This document shows positions 9,346-20,437 of a stretch of 64,000 nt of DNA, one piece after another. The position numbers and the translations under genes are program-made. The notes under the pieces are model-generated. The model was not told the origin of the DNA. It ran no database searches and was given only the letters and a program-made list of their open reading frames with translations. Source of the DNA: Burkholderiaceae bacterium (GTDB taxonomy: Bacteria > Pseudomonadota > Gammaproteobacteria > Burkholderiales > Burkholderiaceae_C). The DNA is taken from positions 40,288-104,287 of the forward strand of contig JAFMFB010000002.1 in NCBI GenBank assembly GCA_017856435.1, given 5' to 3'. Position 1 is the first letter of the stretch; every line of letters starts with the position of its first letter.

Positions 9346-9825
9346 ATGATTGAGGGTGTGTTTAAGGAAGGCTTTGTCACCACCAGCTATGACGCAGTGG
9401 TGAATTGGGCAAAAACCGGGTCACTCTGGCCGATGACTTTTGGCCTGGCTTGTTGTGCGGTCGAGATGATGCATGCGGCCACTGCCCGCTATGACCTTGC
9501 CCGCTTCGGTGCCGAAGTGTTTCGTGCCAGCCCTCGGCAGTCTGACCTGATGATCGTTGCGGGAACGCTTTGCAACAAGATGGCGCCCGCCCTGCGCAAG
9601 GTGTACGACCAGATGAGCGAGCCCCGCTATGTAATTTCGATGGGCTCCTGTGCCAATGGGGGCGGCTACTACCACTACAGCTATTCGGTGGTTCGCGGCT
9701 GCGACCGCATTGTTCCGGTGGATGTCTATGTGCCGGGATGCCCGCCGACGGCCGAGGCCCTGATCTACGGCATCATGCAGTTGCAGCAAAAGATCCGGCG
9801 CACTCAAACCATTGCGCGAGTCTGA
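9346..9825 (+). CDS. nuoB: NADH-quinone oxidoreductase subunit B
   Basis: A 159-residue peripheral-arm subunit carrying the terminal [4Fe-4S] cluster N2. The unusual tandem cysteine ligands appear as LACCAVEMM (residues 36-37), with the other ligands in MGSCANGGG and [11 protein letters not shown]2 passes electrons to quinone at the NuoB-NuoD interface. It is separated from nuoA by 57 bases, the longest gap among the first genes of the operon; no terminator is seen there. Confidence 0.98.
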   Translation: MIEGVFKEGFVTTSYDAVVNWAKTGSLWPMTFGLACCAVEMMHAATARYDLARFGAEVFRASPRQSDLMIVAGTLCNKMAPALRKVYDQMSEPRYVISMGSCANGGGYYHYSYSVVRGCDRIVPVDVYVPGCPPTAEALIYGIMQLQQKIRRTQTIARV

Positions 9826-9834
9826 GGAGCAGCC

Positions 9835-10449
9835 ATGACTTCTTTTGCTCGATCCCCGCAAGACATCAAGGACGCCGTGCTGGCTATTTTGGGCGAGCGA
9901 GTCAAGCATGCAGAAATACAGCTGGGTGAATTGACGGTTCAGGTCGCTGCCGGGGACTATCTCGCAGCTGCCAAGTTGCTCCGCGATTCACCTGCTTGCT
10001 GTTTTGAATTGCTGGTCGATCTCTGTGGGGTCGACTATTCTGCCTACGGGGATGGCGCTTGGGAGGGTCCCCGCTATGGCGTGGTCCTGCACCTGCTTTC
10101 CGTGAGCTTGAATCAGCGACTCAGGCTGAAAGTCGCCGCTCCTGACGATGATTTTCCCCAGCTTGACTCGGTCACAGGTGTGTGGGCCTCGGCCAACTGG
10201 TATGAGCGTGAAGCCTTTGACCTGTTTGGCATCGTGTTTGAGGGGCATTCCGACCTGCGTCGAATCCTCACGGATTACGGTTTTATTGGTCACCCTTTCC
10301 GCAAGGACTTTCCCTTGTCTGGCCATGTCGAGATGCGTTACGACGCCGAGCAGCGGCGGGTCATTTACCAGCCGGTAAGCATTGAGCCGCGAGAAATCAC
10401 CCCCCGCATCATCCGCGAGGATAACTACGGGGGTCTGAGCCATGGCTGA
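9835..10449 (+). CDS. nuoC: NADH-quinone oxidoreductase subunit C
   Basis: A 204-residue 30 kDa-type subunit of the complex I connecting module. The family signature is [42 protein letters not shown]. It has no cofactor and helps hold NuoB and NuoD. ATG 9835 has GAGGAG upstream. It overlaps nuoD by 8 bases. NuoC and NuoD are separate genes here, unlike the fused nuoCD of E. coli. Confidence 0.97.
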   Translation: MTSFARSPQDIKDAVLAILGERVKHAEIQLGELTVQVAAGDYLAAAKLLRDSPACCFELLVDLCGVDYSAYGDGAWEGPRYGVVLHLLSVSLNQRLRLKVAAPDDDFPQLDSVTGVWASANWYEREAFDLFGIVFEGHSDLRRILTDYGFIGHPFRKDFPLSGHVEMRYDAEQRRVIYQPVSIEPREITPRIIREDNYGGLSHG

Positions 10450-11695
10450 AATCAAAAACTACACCCTCAACTTTGGCCCCCAGCATCCAGCGGCGCACGG
10501 CGTGCTGCGTCTGGTGCTGGAGCTTGACGGCGAGGTGGTGCAGCGTGCTGACCCGCATATTGGGTTGCTGCATCGTGCCACCGAAAAGCTCGCTGAAAGC
10601 AAGACCTATATCCAGTCCTTGCCCTATATGGACCGACTGGACTATGTCTCCATGATGTGCAATGAACAGGCTTACTGCCTGGCCATAGAAAAGCTGCTGG
10701 GTATCGAAGTTCCTCTTCGTGCCCAATACATCCGAACCATGTTTGGCGAGATCACCCGCTTGCTGAACCATCTGATGTGGCTTGGATCGCACGGCAATGA
10801 CTGCGGCAGCTCGACAATCTTGATCTACGCGTTCCGTGAACGTGAAGATCTGTTTGACATGTATGAGGCCGTCTCCGGTGCGCGTATGCATGCTGCCTAT
10901 TTCCGGCCTGGCGGCGTGTATCGGGATTTGCCGAGCTCGATGCCGCAGCACCAGGCCAGCAAGGTGCGCAATGCCAGGGCGGTGGCTGAACTCAATAGCA
11001 ACCGCCAAGGGTCCCTGTTGGACTTCATTGATGACTTTACCCGGCGCTTTCCGACCTACTTGGACGAGTATCACACCCTGCTGACCGACAATCGCATCTG
11101 GAAGCAGCGTACTGTTGGGATTGGGGTGGTCAGTGCCGAGCGTGCCATGAATCTTGGCATGACCGGCCCCATGTTGCGCGGTTCTGGCGTCGCCTGGGAT
11201 CTGCGTAAACAGCAGCCCTACGACGCCTATGGGCTGGTTGATTTCGACATCCCTGTCGGAAAGACGGGTGACAGCTACGACCGTTACCTGGTTCGCATGG
11301 AAGAGATGCGTCAGTCCAACCGAATCATCAAGCAATGTGTTGACTGGCTGCGTGCCAATCCCGGACCGGTTATCACGGAAAACCACAAGGTAGCGCCGCC
11401 AACGCGGGAGGCCATGAAGTCCAACATGGAAGAGCTGATCCACCACTTCAAGCTCTTTACCGAAGGCTTCCGGGTGCCAAAGGGAGAGGCCTATGCGGCG
11501 GTCGAACATCCCAAGGGAGAGTTCGGAATCTACCTGATTAGCGACGGCGCCAACAAGCCCTACCGCCTGAAAATTCGGGCCCCTGGCTTTGCCCACCTGG
11601 CCACTCTGGACGAGTTGACCCGTGGCCACATGTTGGCCGATGCTGTGGCCATCATCGGCACCCTGGACATCGTGTTTGGAGAGATTGACCGATGA
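10442..11695 (+). CDS. nuoD: NADH-quinone oxidoreductase subunit D
   Basis: A 417-residue 49 kDa-type subunit that forms the quinone pocket with NuoB. It opens with the conserved [22 protein letters not shown], whose His lies in the quinone head-group site, and contains the hydrogenase-like fold signatures LNHLMWLG and RAPGFAHL. The length is normal. Its stop overlaps an ATG (ATGA at 11692-11695) that opens a 46-codon ORF running to nuoE. Confidence 0.98.
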   Translation: MAEIKNYTLNFGPQHPAAHGVLRLVLELDGEVVQRADPHIGLLHRATEKLAESKTYIQSLPYMDRLDYVSMMCNEQAYCLAIEKLLGIEVPLRAQYIRTMFGEITRLLNHLMWLGSHGNDCGSSTILIYAFREREDLFDMYEAVSGARMHAAYFRPGGVYRDLPSSMPQHQASKVRNARAVAELNSNRQGSLLDFIDDFTRRFPTYLDEYHTLLTDNRIWKQRTVGIGVVSAERAMNLGMTGPMLRGSGVAWDLRKQQPYDAYGLVDFDIPVGKTGDSYDRYLVRMEEMRQSNRIIKQCVDWLRANPGPVITENHKVAPPTREAMKSNMEELIHHFKLFTEGFRVPKGEAYAAVEHPKGEFGIYLISDGANKPYRLKIRAPGFAHLATLDELTRGHMLADAVAIIGTLDIVFGEIDR

Positions 11696-11832
11696 GCTGC
11701 CGGGTCGTCTCACCAAATCCCTTTGACAATCTTTGTGCTGGGTGCTCGGCCAGGTGCGTTGAGCCGGATTGGCTGGCTTCAGGTTTTATTGATGATTCAT
11801 TGTCTGCGGCGCAGGCCGCTGAAGCGATATGA
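11692..11832 (+). CDS. Unrecognised 46-residue cysteine-containing small protein between nuoD and nuoE
   Basis: This ORF is too short for the ORF track. It starts at the ATG overlapping the nuoD stop (ATGA, 11692-11695) and ends at the TGA overlapping the nuoE start (ATGA, 11829-11832), so it fills the nuoD-nuoE gap exactly. The product has cysteines at 3, 15, 18 and 22, with the cluster CAGCSARC, and an acidic, Ala-rich C-terminus. I do not recognise the family. Four Cys in 46 residues suggest metal or Fe-S binding, and the coupling suggests a role with complex I, but both are inference. The other reading is an untranslated 133-base spacer; a double start/stop overlap by chance is not likely but possible. 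Confidence 0.6.
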   Translation: MSCRVVSPNPFDNLCAGCSARCVEPDWLASGFIDDSLSAAQAAEAI

Positions 11833-12323
11833 GTTTGAGCGAACAAATGCGAGCACGCTTCGCAACCGAAGTGGCCAAATACCCCGCTGATCAACGCCAG
11901 TCAGCTGTCATGGCTTGCCTGTCGATCGTCCAGCAGGAGTTGGGCCATGTCAGCCCGGACAGCGAGCGTGAAGTGGCAGACTATCTGGGCATGCCGGCAA
12001 TGGCGGTCCATGAAGTCACCACCTTCTACAACATGTACAACCAGCAACCGGTGGGCAAGTACAAGCTCAATGTCTGTACCAACCTGCCGTGCCAACTGCG
12101 CGATGGCGCCAAAGCGCTCCAATATCTCGAGAAAAAGCTTGGCGTCAGCGTCGGGCAGACCACCGCTGATGGACTGTTCACCTTGCAGCAGTCTGAGTGC
12201 CTGGGGGCGTGTGCCGATTCTCCGGTGATGCTGGTCAATGACAGAACCATGTGCAGCTTCATGAGCAATGACAAACTTGACCTGTTGGTCCAAAGCCTTC
12301 AGGCAAGCAAGGAGCAGGCATGA
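11829..12323 (+). CDS. nuoE: NADH-quinone oxidoreductase subunit E
   Basis: A 164-residue thioredoxin-fold subunit of the NADH dehydrogenase module with the [2Fe-2S] cluster N1a. The four ligands are visible as CTNLPC and CLGAC, and the N-terminal helical region contains the conserved [19 protein letters not shown]. It works with NuoF and NuoG in the electron input module. It overlaps nuoF by ATGA. Confidence 0.97.
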   Translation: MSLSEQMRARFATEVAKYPADQRQSAVMACLSIVQQELGHVSPDSEREVADYLGMPAMAVHEVTTFYNMYNQQPVGKYKLNVCTNLPCQLRDGAKALQYLEKKLGVSVGQTTADGLFTLQQSECLGACADSPVMLVNDRTMCSFMSNDKLDLLVQSLQASKEQA

Positions 12324-13672
12324 GTCTTGATCAGATGCTTGCTCAGTTTGCCGCCAGCGGCTCTGAAACCTGTTTTCATGACAGGCATATTGAGCCGCAG
12401 ATTTATGCCGGTCTGACTGGCAAGAACTGGCGACTGCAAGACTACCAGGCCCGTGGCGGATACCAGGCCTTGCGAAAGATATTGGGCCGTGATGGCAGCG
12501 AAGGCATGACTCAGGATCAGGTCATTGCCACGGTCAAGGAATCAGCCTTGCGCGGCCGCGGGGGCGCTGGTTTCCCAACTGGGCTGAAGTGGAGCTTCAT
12601 GCCTCGTCAGTTCACGGGACAGAAATACCTGGTTTGCAACTCTGATGAGGGCGAGCCCGGTACTTGCAAGGACCGCGACATTCTCATGTTCAACCCCCAT
12701 ATCGTGATCGAGGGCATGGCCATTGCTGCCTACGCTATGGGCATCACGGTCGGCTACAACTACATTCACGGGGAAATCTTCCAGGTGTACGAACGCTTCG
12801 AGGAAGCGCTGGAAGAGGCCAGGGCGGCCGGTTTGCTGGGCGACAACATACTGGGCAGTCATTTCAGTTTTCAGCTGTATGGTCACCACGGATTTGGTGC
12901 CTATATCTGTGGCGAAGAAACCGCCCTGCTCGAGTCACTGGAGGGCAAGAAAGGCCAGCCACGCTTCAAGCCCCCGTTCCCGGCCAGTTTTGGCCTGTAC
13001 GGCAAGCCCACCACCATCAACAACACCGAAACCTTTGCGGCCGTTCCCTGGATCATCCGCCATGGGGGTCAGGCCTACCTGGCCTGCGGCAAACCCAACA
13101 ACGGCGGCACCAAGATCTTTTCTGTCAGCGGCGATGTCGAGCGGCCTGGAAATTATGAAATTCCCATGGGCACACCCTTTGCCAAATTGCTCGAACTGGC
13201 GGGTGGGGTACGTGCCGGTCGGCAACTCAAGGCGGTGATTCCCGGCGGCTCCTCTGCCCCGGTGCTGCCTGCCCACATCATCATGGACTGCACCATGGAC
13301 TATGACTCGATCGCCAAGGCGGGCTCCATGCTAGGTTCGGGCGCGGTCATTGTGTTGGATGACTCACGCTGCATGGTCAAGTCTCTGCAACGGTTGTCCT
13401 ACTTCTATGCCCATGAATCCTGTGGTCAGTGCACCCCTTGCCGGGAAGGCACCGGCTGGCTGTCACGCGTGGTCGACCGAATTGAGAACGGTACCGGGCG
13501 CCCTGAGGACATGGACCTGCTGGACAACGTGGCGGAAAACATTCAGGGTCGCACCATCTGTGCCCTGGGTGATGCGGCGGCCATGCCGGTGCGGGCCATG
13601 ATCAAGCACTTCCGACCGGAATTCGAGCACCACATCGCAAACAAGACCTGCGTGGTCACGTCCTACGTCTGA
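12320..13672 (+). CDS. nuoF: NADH-quinone oxidoreductase subunit F
   Basis: A 450-residue flavoprotein that binds NADH and FMN and holds [4Fe-4S] cluster N3. Visible motifs are the glycine-rich nucleotide loop [13 protein letters not shown], the FMN region [13 protein letters not shown], and the cluster ligands [11 protein letters not shown] plus a later Cys in [14 protein letters not shown]-like segment ([16 protein letters not shown]) lies between. Full length. It starts in an ATGA overlap with nuoE and is 19 bases from nuoG. Confidence 0.98.
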   Translation: MSLDQMLAQFAASGSETCFHDRHIEPQIYAGLTGKNWRLQDYQARGGYQALRKILGRDGSEGMTQDQVIATVKESALRGRGGAGFPTGLKWSFMPRQFTGQKYLVCNSDEGEPGTCKDRDILMFNPHIVIEGMAIAAYAMGITVGYNYIHGEIFQVYERFEEALEEARAAGLLGDNILGSHFSFQLYGHHGFGAYICGEETALLESLEGKKGQPRFKPPFPASFGLYGKPTTINNTETFAAVPWIIRHGGQAYLACGKPNNGGTKIFSVSGDVERPGNYEIPMGTPFAKLLELAGGVRAGRQLKAVIPGGSSAPVLPAHIIMDCTMDYDSIAKAGSMLGSGAVIVLDDSRCMVKSLQRLSYFYAHESCGQCTPCREGTGWLSRVVDRIENGTGRPEDMDLLDNVAENIQGRTICALGDAAAMPVRAMIKHFRPEFEHHIANKTCVVTSYV

Positions 13673-13691
13673 GCTGAACACCGAAAAAACC

Positions 13692-15800
13692 ATGGTTGAA
13701 ATCGAACTCGACGGCAAGAAGGTGCAGGCTCAGGAAGGCAGCATGGTGATGCATGCGGCCGAAAAAGCCGGCATCTTCATTCCGCACTTTTGCTACCACA
13801 AGAAACTCAGCATCGCTGCCAATTGCCGGATGTGCCTGGTCGATGTTGAGAAGGCTCCCAAACCCATGCCAGCCTGTGCAACCCCGGTGACGCAGGGTAT
13901 GGTGGTGCGTACCCAATCGGACAAGGCGGTGCAGGCCCAGAAATCGGTCATGGAGTTCCTGCTCATCAACCACCCCTTGGATTGCCCAATCTGTGATCAG
14001 GGGGGGGAGTGCCAGCTGCAGGATCTGGCGGTGGGCTATGGTGGCAGCAGTTCCCGCTACCAGGAAGAAAAAAGGGTTGTCTTCCACAAGGATGTGGGGC
14101 CGCTGATTTCGATGGAAGAAATGAGCCGCTGCATTCATTGCACACGCTGTGTCCGCTTTGGCCAGGAGATTGCCGGTGTGATGGAACTGGGCATGAGCCA
14201 CCGTGGCGAACATTCCGAGATCGAGACCTTTCTGGGGCAGTCGGTGGACTCCGAACTCTCCGGCAATATGATTGACCTTTGCCCGGTGGGTGCCTTGACC
14301 AGCAAGCCGTTCAGGTACAGCGCGCGTACCTGGGAACTGAGCCGGCGCAAATCCATCAGCCCGCATGACTCTGCTGGCGCAAACCTGGTGGTGCAGGTCA
14401 AGAACAATCAGGTCATGCGCGTTGTGCCGCTTGAAAATGACGCCGTCAACGAATGCTGGATTGCTGACCGTGACCGCTATTCCTACGAAGCTTTGAACTC
14501 GGCTGAGCGCTTGTCCCAACCGATGCTCAAGCAGGGCGGACAGTGGCAGGAAGTGGACTGGCAGACTGCACTTGAGTATGTGGCCCGTGGGCTGAAGGAT
14601 ATTTCCGCGCAACATGGACCAGCCAGCCTGGGCGCACTGGTCAGCCCCCACAGCACGCTGGAGGAAATTCACCTCGCAGCCAAGCTGATTCGTGGACTTG
14701 GCAGCGACAACATTGACCATCGACTCCGGCAGGCTGATCCCAGGCCTGCTTCTGGCGTGCGCTGGCTGGGCACCAGTATTGCCTCACTCAGCCAAATGCA
14801 ACAAGTGCTTGTGGTGGGCACCAACCTGCGCAAGGACCACCCACTGTTTGCCCTGCGCATTCGTCAGGCAGTACGCCAGGGTGCACAGGTGCATGCAATG
14901 ACTTCGAGTCAGTTGCTGCGAAATCCCGATGCCTGGGCCATGCCCCTGGCCAGTACCCAGATTGCCCCGGCCGCGCAATGGGCCCAATTGCTGGCAGACC
15001 TGGCAGCTGCCATTGCCGCGCAAAAAGGTGTCACATCACCTGCCCGGGGTGAACCCAGCCAAACAGCTCAAGCCCTTGCCCAATCCCTCTTGAGTGGTGA
15101 ACGCAAGGCGATCCTGCTTGGCAATGCAGCAGCCCATGCGGGCAACGCTAGCGAATTGTTGGGGCTGGCCAACTGGATTGGCGAGCAGACGGGGGCCAGC
15201 GTGGGTTACCTCACCGAGGCAGCCAACACCGTTGGCGCCCAGTGGGCAGGAGCTCAACCCAGAGGGGAGGGGCTTGATGCCCAGAAGATGCTGCAAGCAG
15301 GCCTGCGGGCAGCCCTGTTGGTCAATGTCGAGCCCCAGGACATGGCAGACCCCAAGGTCGCGGTTGCAGCCCTGAAACAGGCCGATATGGTGGTGACGCT
15401 GAGTCCGTTTCGCACCAATCTCGAATTCAGCGATGTCCTGTTGCCGATTGCCCCGTTTTCCGAAACCTCGGGCAGCTTTGTCAATGCGGAAGGACGCTTG
15501 CAAAGCTTCCATGCCGTCGTCAAACCCTTGGCGCAAGCTCGACCTGCCTGGAAAGTACTGCGCGTGCTTGGCAACCTGCTGGGCCTGTCAGGATTCGAGT
15601 TTGAGTCATCGCAGGAAGTTTTGGCTGAAGCCAGCGCCACTGCACCCAATCTGTCTAATGCCTGTGCCTTTGACGGAACTATCAGCACCAGCATCCAGGA
15701 GCCGGTGGTGGCATCAATTTACCAGCTCGATGGTCTGGTCCGGCGCGCGCCGTCCCTGCAGTTGACCGCAGATGCGCGGGCAGATGAGGTGATCTCATGA
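13692..15800 (+). CDS. nuoG: NADH-quinone oxidoreductase subunit G
   Basis: A 702-residue iron-sulfur subunit. The N-terminal [2Fe-2S] ferredoxin domain ([26 protein letters not shown]) is followed by the His-Cys3 cluster ([14 protein letters not shown]), a [4Fe-4S] site ([11 protein letters not shown] ... CPVGALTSK) and a molybdopterin-oxidoreductase-like C-terminal domain without cofactor motifs. The extra N7 cluster cysteines of the E. coli type were not seen. At 702 residues it is somewhat shorter than the roughly 770-780 I expect for betaproteobacterial NuoG, probably in the C-terminal domain. It overlaps nuoH by ATGA. Confidence 0.97.
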   Translation: MVEIELDGKKVQAQEGSMVMHAAEKAGIFIPHFCYHKKLSIAANCRMCLVDVEKAPKPMPACATPVTQGMVVRTQSDKAVQAQKSVMEFLLINHPLDCPICDQGGECQLQDLAVGYGGSSSRYQEEKRVVFHKDVGPLISMEEMSRCIHCTRCVRFGQEIAGVMELGMSHRGEHSEIETFLGQSVDSELSGNMIDLCPVGALTSKPFRYSARTWELSRRKSISPHDSAGANLVVQVKNNQVMRVVPLENDAVNECWIADRDRYSYEALNSAERLSQPMLKQGGQWQEVDWQTALEYVARGLKDISAQHGPASLGALVSPHSTLEEIHLAAKLIRGLGSDNIDHRLRQADPRPASGVRWLGTSIASLSQMQQVLVVGTNLRKDHPLFALRIRQAVRQGAQVHAMTSSQLLRNPDAWAMPLASTQIAPAAQWAQLLADLAAAIAAQKGVTSPARGEPSQTAQALAQSLLSGERKAILLGNAAAHAGNASELLGLANWIGEQTGASVGYLTEAANTVGAQWAGAQPRGEGLDAQKMLQAGLRAALLVNVEPQDMADPKVAVAALKQADMVVTLSPFRTNLEFSDVLLPIAPFSETSGSFVNAEGRLQSFHAVVKPLAQARPAWKVLRVLGNLLGLSGFEFESSQEVLAEASATAPNLSNACAFDGTISTSIQEPVVASIYQLDGLVRRAPSLQLTADARADEVIS

Positions 15801-16879
15801 TCGATGCCCTGTATTTCTCAGGTCAGAACCTGATTGCCGCGTCCTGGTGGGCCGCCCTGGCCTGGCCGGTCATCTGGAACCTGGTAAAGATCGTTTGTGT
15901 GCTGGCGCCCCTGCTTGGGGCGGTGGCCTATCTGACCTTGTGGGAGCGCCGCCTGCTCGGATTCATGCAGGTGCGGCTGGGGCCCAACCGTGTGGGTCCG
16001 TTCGGGCTGTTGCAGCCAATCGCTGATGCCCTGAAGTTGCTGACCAAGGAAATCATCAACCCGACGGCCGCCAATAAAGGTTTGTTCCGACTGGGCCCCA
16101 TCATGGCCATCATGCCAGCCCTGGCTGCCTGGGTGGCCATTCCGTTTGCGCCCGATGTGGCCTTGGCCAATGTAAATGCGGGCCTGTTGCTCATCATGGC
16201 GATCACTTCGATCGAGGTGTACGGCGTGATCATTGCCGGCTGGGCCTCCAATTCCAAATACGCTTTCCTGGGTGCGCTCAGGGCCTCGGCTCAGATGGTG
16301 AGCTATGAAATCGCCATGGGATTTTGCTTCCTGGTGGTGGTTATGGTCTCAGGCAGTTTGAACCTGACCGAGATTGTGATGGGGCAAGGGGAGGGTTATT
16401 TTGCCGACAAGGGCCTGAATTTTCTGTCCTGGAACTGGTTGCCCTTGCTGCCAATCTTCATGGTCTATCTGATCTCTGGCGTCGCAGAAACCAACCGTCA
16501 TCCCTTTGATGTGGTCGAAGGGGAGGCAGAAATTGTTGCTGGCCATATGGTCGAGTACTCCGGCATGGGCTTTGCCATCTTCTTCCTGGCTGAATATGCC
16601 AGTATGTGGCTTGTCTCAATACTGGCCGTCGTGATGTTCATGGGCGGCTGGATCCCTCCCATTGACAGTCAACTGTTCAACTGGATCCCGGGCTGGATCT
16701 GGTTGGGGCTCAAAACCTTTGTGGTGGTTTCCATGTTCATCTGGATTCGCGCAACTTTCCCGCGCTTTCGGTATGACCAGATCATGCGTCTGGGCTGGAA
16801 GATCTTCATCCCGGTCACCCTGGTGTGGCTGATCATTGTGGGTGTCTGGATGCAGACGCCCTGGAACATCTGGAACTGA
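15797..16879 (+). CDS. nuoH: NADH-quinone oxidoreductase subunit H
   Basis: A 360-residue membrane subunit with about eight or nine hydrophobic helices that links the quinone site to the proton pumps. Conserved segments are [26 protein letters not shown] (quinone entry) and [28 protein letters not shown], the charged loop between helices 5 and 6. Length is normal for proteobacteria. nuoI follows after 13 bases. Confidence 0.98.
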   Translation: MIDALYFSGQNLIAASWWAALAWPVIWNLVKIVCVLAPLLGAVAYLTLWERRLLGFMQVRLGPNRVGPFGLLQPIADALKLLTKEIINPTAANKGLFRLGPIMAIMPALAAWVAIPFAPDVALANVNAGLLLIMAITSIEVYGVIIAGWASNSKYAFLGALRASAQMVSYEIAMGFCFLVVVMVSGSLNLTEIVMGQGEGYFADKGLNFLSWNWLPLLPIFMVYLISGVAETNRHPFDVVEGEAEIVAGHMVEYSGMGFAIFFLAEYASMWLVSILAVVMFMGGWIPPIDSQLFNWIPGWIWLGLKTFVVVSMFIWIRATFPRFRYDQIMRLGWKIFIPVTLVWLIIVGVWMQTPWNIWN

Positions 16880-16892
16880 GCAGGGCCCGATC

Positions 16893-17402
16893 ATGAACGC
16901 CGTTGCCGAATCAAACTTTTCCATCAAGGATTTCCTCAAGAGTTTCATGCTGGTGGAACTCTTCAAGGGCATGGCTTTGACCGGTCGCTATGCCTTGCGG
17001 CGCAAGGTGACCTTGCAGTACCCGGAGGAAAAAACGCCTCTGTCGCCACGTTTTCGGGGCCTGCATGCCCAGCGACGCTATGAAAACGGTGAAGAGCGCT
17101 GCATTGCCTGCAAACTCTGTGAGGCGGTCTGCCCGGCCATGGCCATCACCATCGAATCCGAGCAGCGTGATGACGGCAGCCGTCGAACCACCCGTTATGA
17201 CATCGATTTGACGAAATGTATTTTTTGTGGTTTTTGCGAAGAGGCCTGTCCGGTCGACGCCATCGTCGAAACCCATATTCTGGAATACCACGGCGAAAAA
17301 CGTGGAGACCTGTACTTCACCAAAGACATGCTGCTGGCAGTGGGCGACCGCTACGAGAAGCAAATCGCGGCGGCCAAGTCGGCTGACGCGCCATACCGCT
17401 GA
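16893..17402 (+). CDS. nuoI: NADH-quinone oxidoreductase subunit I
   Basis: A 169-residue ferredoxin-like subunit with two [4Fe-4S] clusters (N6a, N6b). The binding motifs are [13 protein letters not shown] and [13 protein letters not shown]. An N-terminal amphipathic stretch ([37 protein letters not shown]) is typical. ATG 16893 is chosen over the track start at 16836 because the family alignment begins here and the upstream codons overlap nuoH. Confidence 0.97.
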   Translation: MNAVAESNFSIKDFLKSFMLVELFKGMALTGRYALRRKVTLQYPEEKTPLSPRFRGLHAQRRYENGEERCIACKLCEAVCPAMAITIESEQRDDGSRRTTRYDIDLTKCIFCGFCEEACPVDAIVETHILEYHGEKRGDLYFTKDMLLAVGDRYEKQIAAAKSADAPYR

Positions 17403-17425
17403 TTTGTCGCTGAAAGCTCCTCGCC

Positions 17426-18067
17426 ATGGATGTTAAGACTGCTTTCTTCTACCTGTTTTCTCTGGTCCTCGTTTACGCGGCGTTGCGCGTGGTGACCGCG
17501 CGCAACCCGGTGCATGCGGTGCTGCACCTGATGCTCGCGTTTTCGCAGGCAGCAGCGATCTGGCTGCTATTGGAGGCTGAATTTCTGGCTATTACCTTGG
17601 TGCTGGTCTACCTGGGCGCGGTGATGGTGCTGTTTCTTTTTGTGGTCATGATGCTGGACATCAAGATCGACCAGTTGCGTCAAAGTTTCTGGCGGCATTT
17701 CCCGCTGGCCGCCATGTTGGGAGCGGTGGTTGTGCTTGAAATGGCGGCAGTGTTGCTGGCGGGTTTTCGCGTCAGTGAGGCTCCCCTGGTGGCGCAGCAA
17801 ATCGGGGTCGAGGTTGAAGTATCGAATACCCAGTCCCTGGGCCTCTTGCTCTACACCCAGTATGTTTATCCCATTCAGGTGGCCGCTGTCATCTTGCTGG
17901 TTGCCATGGTGGCAGCGATTGCCTTGACCCTACGTCAGCGCAAGGACAGCAAGGCCATTGATCCTGGCTTGCAAGTGCGGGTGAAAGCTTCGGAGCGTCT
18001 GCAGGTGGTTCAGGTGGCTGCAACGCAAGTTGCCGAAAGACCCGCATCGCAGGAGAACCCCACATGA
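17426..18067 (+). CDS. nuoJ: NADH-quinone oxidoreductase subunit J
   Basis: A 213-residue membrane subunit with five predicted helices. The third helix region, [29 protein letters not shown], carries the conserved glycine and glutamate and includes the pi-bulge helix known from structures. The C-terminal 40 residues are soluble and charged. It overlaps nuoK by ATGA. Confidence 0.96.
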   Translation: MDVKTAFFYLFSLVLVYAALRVVTARNPVHAVLHLMLAFSQAAAIWLLLEAEFLAITLVLVYLGAVMVLFLFVVMMLDIKIDQLRQSFWRHFPLAAMLGAVVVLEMAAVLLAGFRVSEAPLVAQQIGVEVEVSNTQSLGLLLYTQYVYPIQVAAVILLVAMVAAIALTLRQRKDSKAIDPGLQVRVKASERLQVVQVAATQVAERPASQENPT

Positions 18068-18372
18068 CCCTGACCCTTGGACATTACCTGACACTGGGTG
18101 CAATGTTGTTTGCCATCGCAGTCATGGGCATTTTTCTCAACCGCAAGAATCTGATTGTGCTGTTGATGGCCATCGAACTGATGCTGCTGGCAGTCAACCT
18201 CAACTTTGTCGCCTTCTCGTATTTCCTGGGCGACATGCATGGACAGGTTTTCGTGTTTTTCATACTCACGGTGGCTGCCGCCGAGTCGGCTATTGGCCTT
18301 GCGATCCTGGTCATTCTGTTTCGCAACCGTTCCAACATCAATGTCGATCAGCTCGACACGCTGAAGGGCTAA
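18064..18372 (+). CDS. nuoK: NADH-quinone oxidoreductase subunit K
   Basis: A 102-residue protein with three transmembrane helices. The conserved membrane glutamates appear in [16 protein letters not shown] and in [19 protein letters not shown]; these residues are part of the proton path (family knowledge). Starts in an ATGA overlap with nuoJ and is followed 15 bases later by nuoL. Confidence 0.97.
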   Translation: MTLTLGHYLTLGAMLFAIAVMGIFLNRKNLIVLLMAIELMLLAVNLNFVAFSYFLGDMHGQVFVFFILTVAAAESAIGLAILVILFRNRSNINVDQLDTLKG

Positions 18373-18387
18373 ACAGCTTACCCCACT

Positions 18388-20424
18388 ATGAGCCAAACCT
18401 TGAACGCATCAACCTTGCTTGTGGTGCCCTTGGCGCCTTTGCTTGGTTCAGTCCTGGCCGGTATTTTTGGCACCAAGTTCGGTGGCAACTGGATCGGGCG
18501 CCGCCTCTCCCACAGCCTGACCATTCTCGGTGTCTTGGTTTCTTTCATTCTCTCTGCCGTCACGCTCAAGAGTGTTGCAATGGACGGTGCCCATTTCAAT
18601 GAAACCATCTACCAGTGGATGGTGATTGGTGGGCTGAAGATGGAAATTGGCTTCCTGGTTGATGGCCTCACCGCCATGATGATGTGTGTGGTCACCTTCG
18701 TGTCCTTGATGGTTCATATCTACACCATCGGCTACATGGAGGAGGATGACGGCTACAACCGGTTTTTTGCCTATATCTCCCTGTTTACCTTCTCGATGCT
18801 GATGCTTGTGATGAGCAACAACCTGCTGCAGCTTTTCTTTGGTTGGGAGGCGGTGGGGCTGGTGTCCTACCTGCTGATCGGCTTCTGGTTCAACAAGCCC
18901 AGCGCCATCTTTGCCAACATGAAGGCATTTCTGGTGAACCGGGTCGGTGATTTCGGCTTCATTCTTGGCATCGGCCTGCTGGCGGCTTACGCTGGTTCGC
19001 TGAATTACCAGGAAGTTTTTGCCAAGTCTGGCGAGTTGGGCCAACTGATCTTTCCTGGTACCGACTGGCTGTTAATTACCGTCATTTGTATCTGTCTCTT
19101 CATCGGTGCGATGGGTAAAAGCGCGCAGTTTCCATTGCATGTCTGGCTTCCCGATTCTATGGAGGGCCCTACCCCGATTTCAGCGCTGATTCACGCAGCG
19201 ACTATGGTGACTGCCGGAATCTTCATGGTTGCCCGCATGTCACCGCTGTTTGAGTTGAGTGACACAGCCCTGAGTTTTATCCTGGTGGTGGGGGCGATTA
19301 CGGCCCTCTTCATGGGTTTCCTGGGCATCATCCAGAACGACATCAAAAGGGTGGTGGCTTACTCCACCTTGTCCCAGCTGGGGTATATGACGGTGGCCCT
19401 GGGAGCATCGGCTTACTCGGTGGCGGTGTTTCACCTGATGACCCATGCGTTTTTCAAAGCCCTCCTGTTTCTGGCCGCAGGGTCGGTGATTATCGGCATG
19501 CACCACAACCAGGACATCCGATGGATGGGTGGGGTGCGCAAGTACATGCCGATCACCTGGATCACCTCCTTGCTGGGTTCCCTGGCCTTGATCGGAACCC
19601 CTTTGTTCGCAGGGTTCTATTCAAAGGACAGCATCATCGAGGCGGTTCATTTCAGTAGCCTGCCGGGAGCTGGGTTTGCACATCTGGCCGTTCTGGCGGG
19701 TGTTTTTGTCACGGCCTTCTATTCCTTCCGCATGTACTTTCTGGTTTTTCACGGCAAGGAACGCTATGACCAGAATCCTGATGCCCACCATGACCATCAC
19801 GACGACCACAGTCATGATCATGGGCCTCATGAGTCCCCCTGGGTGGTCACGGTGCCTTTGGTCTTGCTGGCAATCCCCTCGGTGCTGATTGGCTACCTGA
19901 CGATTCAGCCCATGCTTTTTGGTGAGTTTTTCAATGGGGCGATTGTGGTGGATACCGTCCGCCATGGCGCCATGGCAGAGCTAAAAGAAGTCTTTCACGG
20001 GCCGCTGGCCATGGCGGTCCATGCATTGAGTACCCTGCCTTTCTGGTTGGCACTGTCAGGTGTTCTCTGCGCCTTCTACATGTACCGGGTCAATCCGGCG
20101 CTGCCAACAGCCATCAAGGCGCGCTTGCAACTGGTCAACAAAATTCTGGAAAACAAGTACTACATGGACTGGATCAACGAGCAGGTGCTCGCCCGGGGTG
20201 CCCGGGCGCTGGGCCTGGGACTTTGGAAAGGTGGTGACCAGGCAGTGATAGATGGTGCCGTGGTCAATGGCTCCTGGCGGCTGGTCGGCCGTTTGGCCGA
20301 GTTGGCGCGTCGACTGCAGACGGGTTACCTCTACCACTACGCGCTGGCCATGATTGTCGGCGTTTTGATTCTGATGACCTGGTTCGTCACTCGACCTGCC
20401 TTGTTCGAATGGCTCAGCAAATAA
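18388..20424 (+). CDS. nuoL: NADH-quinone oxidoreductase subunit L
   Basis: A 678-residue antiporter-like proton pump at the distal end of the membrane arm. Core motifs are WEAVGLVSYLLIGFW (helix 5 Glu), KSAQFPLHVWLPDSMEGPTPISALIHAATMV (helix 7 Lys and the broken helix) and FHLMTHAFFKALLFLAAGSV. The C-terminal part would form the long lateral helix. Residues 467-481 are a His-rich insertion (eight His in 15). The insertion lies in a loop after GKERYDQNPDA and before a further helix. Confidence 0.98.
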   Translation: MSQTLNASTLLVVPLAPLLGSVLAGIFGTKFGGNWIGRRLSHSLTILGVLVSFILSAVTLKSVAMDGAHFNETIYQWMVIGGLKMEIGFLVDGLTAMMMCVVTFVSLMVHIYTIGYMEEDDGYNRFFAYISLFTFSMLMLVMSNNLLQLFFGWEAVGLVSYLLIGFWFNKPSAIFANMKAFLVNRVGDFGFILGIGLLAAYAGSLNYQEVFAKSGELGQLIFPGTDWLLITVICICLFIGAMGKSAQFPLHVWLPDSMEGPTPISALIHAATMVTAGIFMVARMSPLFELSDTALSFILVVGAITALFMGFLGIIQNDIKRVVAYSTLSQLGYMTVALGASAYSVAVFHLMTHAFFKALLFLAAGSVIIGMHHNQDIRWMGGVRKYMPITWITSLLGSLALIGTPLFAGFYSKDSIIEAVHFSSLPGAGFAHLAVLAGVFVTAFYSFRMYFLVFHGKERYDQNPDAHHDHHDDHSHDHGPHESPWVVTVPLVLLAIPSVLIGYLTIQPMLFGEFFNGAIVVDTVRHGAMAELKEVFHGPLAMAVHALSTLPFWLALSGVLCAFYMYRVNPALPTAIKARLQLVNKILENKYYMDWINEQVLARGARALGLGLWKGGDQAVIDGAVVNGSWRLVGRLAELARRLQTGYLYHYALAMIVGVLILMTWFVTRPALFEWLSK

Positions 20425-20437
20425 GGAGAAAAATAAG

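Noticed and set aside
10409-11716. 435-residue minus-strand ORF covering nuoD
   Set aside because: Fully antisense to nuoD, ends within nuoC, and the sequence is low-complexity in style (many His, Gln, Gly) as expected from a shadow frame.
19786-19830. His-rich stretch in nuoL as a tandem repeat or frameshift artefact
   Set aside because: The frame stays intact with helices before and after, and the codons are mixed, so it is a real coding insertion.
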